A stretch of DNA of 64,000 nucleotides from Aurifilum marmelostoma (Eukaryota; Ascomycota; Sordariomycetes; Diaporthales; Cryphonectriaceae), in assembly GCA_027559495.1 (NCBI GenBank), contig JAMXSV010000003.1, forward strand, positions 3,224,001-3,288,000, read 5' to 3'. Shown in pieces: positions 56,477 to 64,000 of this stretch. Each line of letters opens with the position of its first letter. The first letter of the stretch is position 1. A program made the position numbers and the translations under genes. Under the pieces are notes generated by a model that did not search any database, was not told the origin of the DNA, and saw only the letters and a list, made by a program, of their open reading frames with translations.

Positions 56477-59006
56477 AGTTTTCATCGGGGGCGTCTAGTC
56501 AACCTCTATCACAGGGGAAGAAAAGAGAACATCAGAAGTTGTGATGACTTGCGGCTGCGATCAAGCTTCTGTTCGCCTTTGTTTCGGATTCAGTGGCTCA
56601 ATCCCACGTCAACGATCCTTTCTTAGTGGAATTAATGTTTTGTGTTTGTATTGAGTTGGAAATATGCGTTGGAAGGCTTTTTGTTCAAAGACTTGAGGAT
56701 CATATCTTGGGCCCCTCACCCTGCCATTCACTTTTGGCTCTAGCTAAATATTTATTATTCAGTTGTTCCTGATAGAATACTTCTTATAGATATCAATAAG
56801 CATGTTCTGTTTTCTGGTAACGTTTCATTATCCGCTAGTGAATTACCAACGCTTCTCATTTTTGGATAGAATACCACGGGCTCTCAAGTTGGAAATTCAA
56901 CATTGCTTAACAAATTTCCAGATATGCTTATTCTTGTGTCTCCCACTTTTACTATATCCAACGACACGGTACCTGGCTACTTATACTACTGATTTGATCA
57001 GCATGCCTTACGGTATGAATGACTCTAAAATGTATTTCTCTAAGTTTGCTTCTATAGGAATGGCTATGTACGTCTGCGAGTCTTGAGCTGGTCACTTTCT
57101 TCAAAGTTAATCAGCAATTATCAATTCCCTTAAGAACCACGACCGAAAGTCAAAGTACACACTTCCACAGCATACGAAGTCCGTGGTATGGAAGTCATCA
57201 TGAGCCCACGGCCTACCCTCAAACTTGCACGAGCATAATGGCTCTAGCCCTATATCGACGAATGCGACACCACGTCATCGCTCATAATGCAGCGCCTGGT
57301 GCGAGTCAAACGAGCTTCTGAGTCACATGCCAAAGGGCAAGGAGCTTTCTCAAAAGCAAGCACGTGAACGGAGCACGATCGGTCCGATAAAGGAGTCCTC
57401 TGCAGCCCTTGCCATCACTGTGTAAACGGGACGATCTCAAGATACAGGACCTGAGATCTTCGACAATGTGGTTCGCACCCTGAATACCAGGCAATGCCGA
57501 GAAATGGACTTCAGGCAACCAACCAGCCAATGACGCAAAGATCAGATCATTGTCCGAGGATCGTCGCCAACGGCAGACGGGCCTGACACCCTACTGTACG
57601 CAAGATAAGTACGACGTAGTCATGAAAAGGGCGGGGGTCAGGGAGTGGTGGTGGATGACTGCAGCTGCTGGAGATGGCTCGCAGGGGGAGGTGCGGCGGC
57701 TGAACAAGGTGCCGTGTCGGGTCTGCTTTGGTGTCCACACAGCAGAGCAAGGCTCTAAGGATTTAAAACCAAAAATCTGGTCTGCACGACCACCATTGAT
57801 CATATTCCTCATGTATGCTCGGGATTTTCCGGTGTCTTATGCCGGTTTGCTGACAAGAAACATTGGGGTCGACGACACGAAGTCAAGGCCTGTTGAAGAT
57901 GATCCGAAAGTCCCCACTACATGCAGCGTGGATTGTTTGCTGCCACATCAGCCGCTCGCATTGACGTCATTGGCACTATCCTGGTCTCTACCATGTACGA
58001 GATGGAAGAATTCGTACCGTATTGTAGCTTTTTACAAGTGTCGCACGGCGTCTTGTTCAGTTTTTCCACTTGACACAGCTGAAAAAAAGATATAATGATG
58101 ACCAAGCAGTGTGAAGGCTTTGGAGGTAAGTAACGCAGATTAGATTGAGCAGGGAAGGTGGGCTACAGGGAACTGTGACGTCATCCCGAAAGTAGGGTCC
58201 AAAATGTTGGGTCAGGGTCCAAATGTGAGCGTGTCGCATCTCGAACTAATAATCACCATGGAACTTTCAAAAATTGCCATGCCATGCAAGAAATGCCCAT
58301 CCCGACAGGGCAAGGCCCCCCATTCTGAGGTCTGCTGACCAGTCTAGTCGTCCTTCTCGGTCTGACATCTTCGAAATGGCCTGATTTCACCTCGTATGTT
58401 GATGCAGATCCCTTACAGATGTTGTCTTTTCCTCCAGTCACAAGCTTGATGCCTTGATCAGCTGACCAGCCTGTTCTGAGTTCTTCGGCAGCCATAAAAT
58501 CCGCCGTGGGTAAGGCATCTACGAGATCGACACGACTCGTTCTCTAAGCGAGAAGATATATGGCTGACGGGCCGTCCCTACCAAGATATCGCAATTATGC
58601 CTGTTGCTCCGTTGCCGGCGGTCTGACCAGGCGGTTTCCGTCTTCTCGAGCTCTGAGAATCATATATAGATTGTATTAATCCGACCAGTTCACTTCATTT
58701 GCTCTGATGGCTCTGTATTACGCCGTCAGAACTGTCTTCTCATGCCATCCGATAGGCCTATAAGCCTCGTGAACTGCCCTTCTCTCTAGAGTCTTACTGT
58801 GGACTTTGACCATCATTATCACTGCCTTTACCCTCCGCCTCAAATTTCGCAGGTATACCCCGTCTCTTTCACGTCTCAGCGACAATTTGACTACCTAAAA
58901 GCGCCCCTAGTCTCCCCCCCCCGGCAAGCCCAAACAAGATTAAAAAGCAAAATTTGATTCGGCTTCGTCCTTCGAGTACTCGTCAAGCAACCATTGTAAC
59001 CCTACA
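56477..59006. other. 2.5-kb region without a supported gene
   Basis: The left part (56640-57080) is AT-rich. A 181-codon plus frame at 57550-58095 starts with TTG, has no recognisable motif and is not called. C-runs near 58914-58922 and a CT-rich stretch at 58780-58870 probably belong to the leader of the next gene. Confidence 0.45.
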
Positions 59007-59444
59007 ATGGGCTCCCCCTCCACTACGGATGGGGTACAATACCTGAACTTCGAGTACGTTTCACAGCCGTCATGCTGTGCAGTCTGATGCGTCACGTGTC
59101 ACGTTGCCCATCTCTATTCATCCTCTCTGAAGGTGCGATGCTTTGCTCTCCGTGAGCATTGCGCCCTCCCTCCCCGAGCCGCTGACCAATTTTACCCCCA
59201 CCCCTCTGTACACAGCAACGACGGCAGCCGGAACAACAACAGCCAAAATCTCCCTCAGATCCGGCCTAACATTCCTGTGCCCCATGATCCTCAATACTCC
59301 CTGAGTTTGTTCACGTCTAGCACTGAAACACAGGACAGTATTCGGGGGGCACTTGGCTTGCGGCAGACGCAGTCGAAGCGCCAGTCCATTGCCCGGATGG
59401 GAAAGATTCTAAGTGATATCGACAATGTTCTAGCATCCAAGTGA
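59007..59444 (+). CDS. Small hypothetical protein (91 residues)
   Basis: Two exons, 59007-59053 and 59216-59444, with a 162-nt intron (GTACGT donor, GCTGAC branch point, TACACAG acceptor). The ATG context is CTACAATGG. The N-terminal half is Asn/Pro-rich and polar (NDGSRNNNSQNLPQIRPNI). The C-terminal half is a basic amphipathic helix (LGLRQTQSKRQSIARMGKIL) that ends in SDIDNVLASK. No family is recognised, and there is no signal peptide or membrane segment. Support comes from good splice sites and one continuous frame. It is short enough that chance cannot be excluded. Confidence 0.55.
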
Positions 59445-60299
59445 TTGGGCAACGAGGTGCGTGCAGCCCCTCTACTTCAAATTAGCCCCACATGCATGGC
59501 AATTGACCTTTGCACAATCCGACATACGTCTTGGAGCATTAAGGATGTGTTAGCTAACACTTGAAGCCTTGACAAGTTCGCGCATCTCCACTCACAAATC
59601 ATGGGCTCTGAAAGTGCTCACGGCAAGTCTTCAAACATCTATTATGTGTGCGAAACCATGCTTGGAGTTATACTGCATGTGAAGAATCTCAGGCTTGAGG
59701 CTGTCCTGGTGTTAGTTATTATGGCCCAATTCATGATGTTCCCCTCTTGATAATCGGCACGTGCATGGGTGAAAGCAGTGATTAGTGCCCGTGATACTTG
59801 TCGTAGCCTGTCCCTGCTAGTAGTATCCGCCCAAGGCCCGGCAGCGGGGCTGGTATGGTGCAGATGTCCGGGTGGGTGCAAGTCTTTCCGAGATGTTATC
59901 CACATTGTCCGAAGTAAAGGTACTTTCGACGACCACCGTCTCCCGAGTATCTCGTAGATGAATGCTCTATCAAACTTGGATAGCCACCTTTTTCTTCTTT
60001 CTTTCATCTGTTCAACATTTGAACCACTGACAAGAGAGAACTGTCCGTAGTCGTCGTAGCTATTGACTCGCAGTCAAAACCAACGAATCTCTAGCGGTGC
60101 CAGATTTATTTAAAGATTTCTCTAGCTGGAATCCCGTCTGTGGATCATCTATCGCGGCTCCGCCCAAGTAGAGTGAACGGGATCCACTTTAGAGTCAATC
60201 TTAAAGTAATGTTATGAAAACTTTTGAATCTCAGTCTGAGCGATAACCAAATTCAGACTCCTGAAACGGCTGTTGTGAATTTTTTCCCCAGTGCTGGAG
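59445..60299. other. Spacer upstream of SET gene
   Basis: About 0.85 kb without a supported gene. A 121-codon minus frame (59642-60007) has no recognisable content. Confidence 0.45.
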
Positions 60300-61390
60300 A
60301 TGTCTGGCCGGGTCGTGAAGCCACTGGTCGTCGGGTTCATATCACTGAATGTTTCCCTTTTTGGCATCCAACACTACTACACTCGACCTCTGTCACCTCG
60401 AATCGAGGATCCGCTATCACAGAGTAAATCTAGTTGGTCAAAAATCTCTCAAACAGATCCGCTCAAGCGTTTTCGAGGTGAGCCATTTCAACAACGATTG
60501 AGATGACCGTTTGTCTTTGTTTTGTCTTCTTTTATGATTCTTTTCCTCGATTATTTAGCAAAATGATCCCTTTTCTAGACCTAGGGTTCTGACCGAACAA
60601 CGCCGCATACTCACCACTTTCTTATATAGATCTTCGTCTCACTGATCAGAAAACCATCCTCGATGATCTTCTCATCCAAGACGATGACCAGAAGAACAGA
60701 GGTCCGGTATACAAAGTATTGAACAGCCCTGGGAAGGGCGCAGGCCTGTTCGCAACAGAACACATACCAGCCGGTGGCAGAATACTCGAAGAGAAGAATG
60801 TCATAGCATGTGGCAACGATGGCGAAAAGGGCGGCTGGAAACTCGGTCCCAGAGATCTGCAGAGCTTCGTGGGGCAGGTACTCAGCCTCTCGCCCCAACT
60901 GCAGAGGGAGATGTTCAAGCTGCAGGGCAAGCAGGTCTTATCTCCTCCTCTGATGAACTACTATGGGAAGATACTGAGGGAGGATGTCTACTGCGCGGAC
61001 GGTTCGCGGCTCTCGTGGCGAGAGTCGTTGAGGCTACAGGACGCCCTGCGGATCTTTTACACGAACGCTGCCACGCTCTATGAACCTGACTCTGCGTGGT
61101 GCCTCCGGAGGCCTGCGGAGCAGGAGGTTGGTGATGGTCTCTTTGTGACCTTTAGCCGGATCAACCACTCATGCGACCCGAACGCGGCGTGGGATACTGG
61201 GCGGAAGGCTGGGGTTATGGAGGTCAGGGCGAGGAAAGACATCCAGGCTGGTGAGGAGATCACGATTGCCTATATCGGCCAGCTTGATGAATCAGTCACT
61301 GAGAGACGCAGGAGGCTGCGTCGGTGGGGGTTTGACTGCCAATGTGATAGATGTGGGCCTTTGGTTGGGAATGGTTCGAAAGACAGATAA
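60300..61390 (+). CDS. SET-domain protein with hydrophobic N-terminus
   Basis: Two exons, 60300-60477 and 60630-61390, with a 152-nt intron (GAG/GTGAGC donor, TATATAG acceptor); 312 residues. The SET domain has GKGAGLFATEHIPAGG at its start, FSRINHSCDPNA (N238, H239 and C241 region), GEEITIAYI (about 267) and a post-SET CxCxxC (C296, C298, C301). These are the AdoMet-binding and zinc elements of lysine methyltransferase-like SET proteins (SET5/SMYD-like in fungi). The first exon encodes a hydrophobic stretch (about residues 8-24, LVVGFISLNVSLFGIQ), unusual for a SET protein and possibly a membrane or mitochondrial anchor. The substrate is unknown. The gene converges on the protease gene with about 150 nt between stops. 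Confidence 0.85.
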
Positions 61391-61540
61391 TAGTTCCAAG
61401 CTGCTCGATACCTACATGATACATTGATCATGAGGCTCCCATCAGCTAGCTTCGGAATTATTTTGGCTTGGTGACCAAACCTTTTCTGTTTTCTAGGAAA
61501 ATATCATCCTCGCGCAGCCTGTACATCTTACGACCAAGGT

Positions 61541-63134
61541 CTACTGACATTTCCACCTCTTTTCTGAGGCAGAATCACGATTTTGACCAATGCTGGGCGC
61601 AAAGAGGACAGCAGGGCTTCCAGAGTTGGCATCGTAAGACATGACAGTGTACCACTTGACAACATCCTATTAGATCCCACGTTGCTTGATACAGACTCTT
61701 TTGACAGGGCGGAATGTTTCCACTTACGTTCTTGATGAATACGTCGCCGACAACGAATAAGTTCCCGATATCCGTCAGGTCAATTCCAATAAGACCGCTT
61801 ACGCAGTACTTGGACGGACCACTCGCGGAGACAGCAAGGTTCGACCTGATCTCATCCACAAGGCTCTGGTTGCCCAAGGCGAGGTCCACAATGTCTTCAT
61901 CCGAGATGGTGCCGAGGTTGAAGTCGATGGGGTTGATCTTGAAGCTCTTGCCTGCAAATTCGAAGGCCGGTATGTAAGAGTCGGAGGTGTTGCAAGGGAA
62001 CATGCTGTACGGTGCCACAGGTTCAGTAAAATGACCCTAGGGACTAGATCAGTTGTCAATGAGCTCAGACGGGAACCCCGCTTACTAAATGATCTGTCTA
62101 TCGACAGTGGTGTTGTAGGTGCCTGGAATCTTGTCCATAATCTCCTTGGCCGTCTGTGGAGGAGCGACAATCGTTGTGGAGCCAGTGTCGATCGCAGCCT
62201 GTCCAGAGGTATTGGGGCCGGCCGTCTTGCCATTCACCGTCACCTTGTCAACCGCGACTTGCCAGTACGTCTGGGACGTGACAGGGACAGTCGTGAAATC
62301 ACCAGTATATTTGGTGCAGTCACGGCCGCCCAGAGCCATCTCCGAGTCATTCTCGGTGCCAGATGCAATGCGGCCGAGGTAGAAACCAAACTCCTCGGCA
62401 TCAACAGCGCCCTCGGCAATCAGGTTCTCAAAGAAAGTGGTGGCATTATCCTGTGCAATAGACGAGAAGGCCATACCGCAGATTCCATCGGCATCGATTT
62501 CCTCAAAGCCAGCCGCCGATGTAACAGCAAAGAAGGTCTGCTTAGGCGATGTGAGCCCTCCAACCGTCACATCGTCGATCCAGTTTGCGCCCTGTGTCGA
62601 CCCAGAGCCGTACTTGATGGACGTGTTGGTGTGCAGAGATGTGCCGCCTTCATCATACTTTGGATCGTGAGGGTGCACGCAGCCATCCGCCACACTGCAG
62701 CTCTGTCCGGGAACCCAAATGTCCGACGAAGCAGTGTCGAAGATCAACTGAAAAGTCTGGGGCTTGCCATCGCCTGCGCCCACGACGGCGGGGCCATAGT
62801 ATATAGAGTCCTGGGAGGTACCCTCGTACTGATCAGTCAGGGCCACATATGACTGGCGCCTGGCCATGCGACGAGCTGAGACCTGGGCAGCCTGCTGCTC
62901 TGCCACCGGCGCGTAGTAAGGCAGCATGGGCGATCCGTATTTGGCCAGAGTATAATTGAGAGAGGCGAAGAAGGCGGCAACATTCGCTGAACCGTCGGCC
63001 CGGGTGACAAGATGCTTCCTGCCCATCGACACCTTCTTAAGGGACGACGTTGTGGCCTCGGAAATCGTTGAAGATGGCAGAGCCAGTGCTCCCGTAACGA
63101 GCGACAGGACAGCGATTGACCTCATACTGGGCAT
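61541..63134 (-). CDS. Secreted pepsin-like aspartic protease
   Basis: Three exons: 63134-62086, 62004-61728 and 61654-61541 (introns 81 and 73 nt); 479 residues. It has a signal peptide (about 1-19) and a propeptide ending near a dibasic RRMARR (88-93), a probable Kex2 site. The catalytic residues are D133 in FDTASSDIWVPG, the flap tyrosine Y175 in IKYGSGS, and D316 in AAIDTGSTTIVAP. The end has VSGLIGIDL, IGNLFVVGDVFIKN and the spliced WYTVMSYD typical of the family. The first active-site triad reads DTA rather than the usual DTG. For the first intron I used the GTAAGC donor with the later GTACAG acceptor, because an earlier TAG acceptor would create a stop. The role is extracellular or vacuolar proteolysis. 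A purine-rich repeat lies just upstream. Confidence 0.9.
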
Positions 63135-63180
63135 GTTGGGAGGCAGTGACTTGGTCGATGAGGAACGAGAGGCGTAAAGC

Positions 63181-63240
63181 GAGGGATATGGAGAGGGATA
63201 CGGAGAGGGATATAGAGAGGGTTACGGAGAGGGATCTGGA
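63181..63240. repeat. 12-nt tandem repeat (GAGGGATAYGGA), five copies
   Basis: Five contiguous 12-nt units (GAGGGATATGGA, GAGGGATACGGA, GAGGGATATAGA, GAGGGTTACGGA, GAGGGATCTGGA). They begin 47 nt upstream of the protease start codon. On the coding (minus) strand they read as a pyrimidine-rich tract, so they lie in the leader or core promoter. Confidence 0.92.
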
Positions 63241-63262
63241 GAGAGGACGAGAACAATAGGTG

Positions 63263-63322
63263 ATTTAAACTTAACCTTCTATCTCGTATAAGCAATTTAA
63301 CCTTAACCTTCTGTCTCGTATA
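63263..63322. repeat. 32-nt-period direct duplication in protease promoter
   Basis: Two near-identical segments of about 28 nt, at 63263-63290 and 63295-63322, share CTTAACCTTCT and CTCGTATA and differ at two positions (A/C and A/G). They lie about 130-190 nt before the protease ATG and could be duplicated regulator-binding sites. Confidence 0.85.
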
Positions 63323-64000
63323 GGTAAGTTGATAATGCCAGACAGCAGCACATCAACCTTCGTTCTTCAACACAGCCTCGGATGGACGGGACGCTGAATT
63401 AGGCAGCGTGCAATATACAGAGAAGCATGTTCCTTAGGGCGCCCAGTGTGGCCTGCCGCAAATGAACAATTTAAATCTGCATCTATCCAAACTCATTGGC
63501 ACATGCTAGCTTGTCTATGAGATTTGATCATCACGGAGCTGCAGTCGCCGGATGACTGCCGAGCAATTTTACCCTGCGTGCGTCGCGGGCTAATAACACC
63601 TACCATATATAATTTACAGCTGAGCGCATGAGTCCCAGGGAGGAAACAACTATGCGCATATTGATTCCACGGCTCGTTGATCTCTACTATACTCATTGGC
63701 CTGCTCTGCTGGCTCCTCGGTGTCGCTCACTCCAGCAGCTTCCTCTCCGAGACGGGAAGTGGGGACCGTCGTCTTTTGACTCCTGGAGTCAACCACTGGC
63801 ACAGGTTTGAGTGCCATGAGCATCGGACTCAAGGTCAGTCCCGAGGAGATGATCTCCAGCAAAGACGTGTTACGACTCCTGACGGTCTTAAATGATCATG
63901 CTGATGACTGCCATCGGCGATGGAATCTCATGGGGGCTGGAGTCTTTAGGTGAGCCTAGCAAGGTCGAGTGCGTAGAAAAGTCTGAGGCGCTGTAAAGTG

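Larger units (their letters stand above)
63135..64000. other. Right-edge region with promoter repeats
   Basis: It contains the promoter of the protease gene with two repeat systems, annotated below. A minus-strand frame at about 63900-63650 is open through a hydrophilic segment (SRLGEEAAGVSDTEEPAEQA) and could be the last exon of a gene entering from the right, but no ATG or conserved motif supports it. Confidence 0.45.

Noticed and set aside
57550..58095. 181-codon plus-strand frame
   Set aside because: It starts with TTG, has unusual composition, no domain and no clear upstream exon.
62005..62036. Earlier acceptor for the first protease intron (TAG ending at 62037)
   Set aside because: Using it with the good GTAAGC donor creates an immediate stop codon. 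The acceptor at 62005-62006 gives a phase-correct YMFPCNTS segment that fits the family.
63650..63900. Minus-strand frame at the right edge as the end of a transporter-like gene
   Set aside because: It has a plausible hydrophilic tail, but no start, membrane segment or conserved motif is inside the window, so no gene is called.

Overview
The window looks like nuclear DNA of a filamentous ascomycete, most likely a Sordariomycete. The genes carry short GT-AG introns (about 58-320 nt, many with CTRAC-type branch points) and encode families typical of Pezizomycotina: a PalA/Rim20 Bro1 protein, a fungal flotillin, a Zn2Cys6 factor, a rhodopsin-like 7TM protein, an OTT_1508-type deaminase and an extracellular cupredoxin. 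Genus cannot be read from the sequence. I support 21 protein-coding genes and no tRNA or rRNA gene. All exon boundaries were worked out by hand from splice motifs, reading phase and remembered family sequence.

Layout. 2.0-7.0 kb (minus strand): a SYLF/Ysc84-like protein with PPxY motifs, then a cytochrome P450. 9.3-12.1 kb: PalA/Rim20 (+). 12.1-15.5 kb: a gene-free stretch holding a composite minisatellite. 15.5-25.7 kb: a dense block with a group II PLP decarboxylase, a GNAT acetyltransferase, a convergent unknown gene, flotillin, a small protein with candidate Atg8-binding motifs, and the mitochondrial phosphate carrier. 25.7-32.9 kb: a 7.2-kb island with no gene I can support. 32.9-46.7 kb (+): a 7TM rhodopsin-like protein, a large disordered nuclear-looking protein, the ER lectin Yos9 and a Zn2Cys6 regulator. 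47.2-50.8 kb (minus): a cysteine-rich secreted protein and an OTT_1508-type deaminase. 51.6-56.5 kb (+): a C2H2 protein with an in-frame TAG, an SDR and a secreted cupredoxin. 59.0-63.1 kb: a 91-residue protein, a SET protein with a hydrophobic N-terminus and a convergent pepsin-like protease.

The genes do not form an evident pathway or biosynthetic cluster. Most are housekeeping or trafficking genes (pH signalling/ESCRT, endocytosis/actin, ER quality control, membrane microdomains, mitochondrial phosphate import) mixed with secreted and regulatory genes. The least described item is the deaminase. Other points worth checking are the interrupted C2H2 gene, the DTA (not DTG) motif of the protease, the minisatellite, and an intron-borne CA/TA microsatellite that splits the zinc cluster of the Zn2Cys6 factor.
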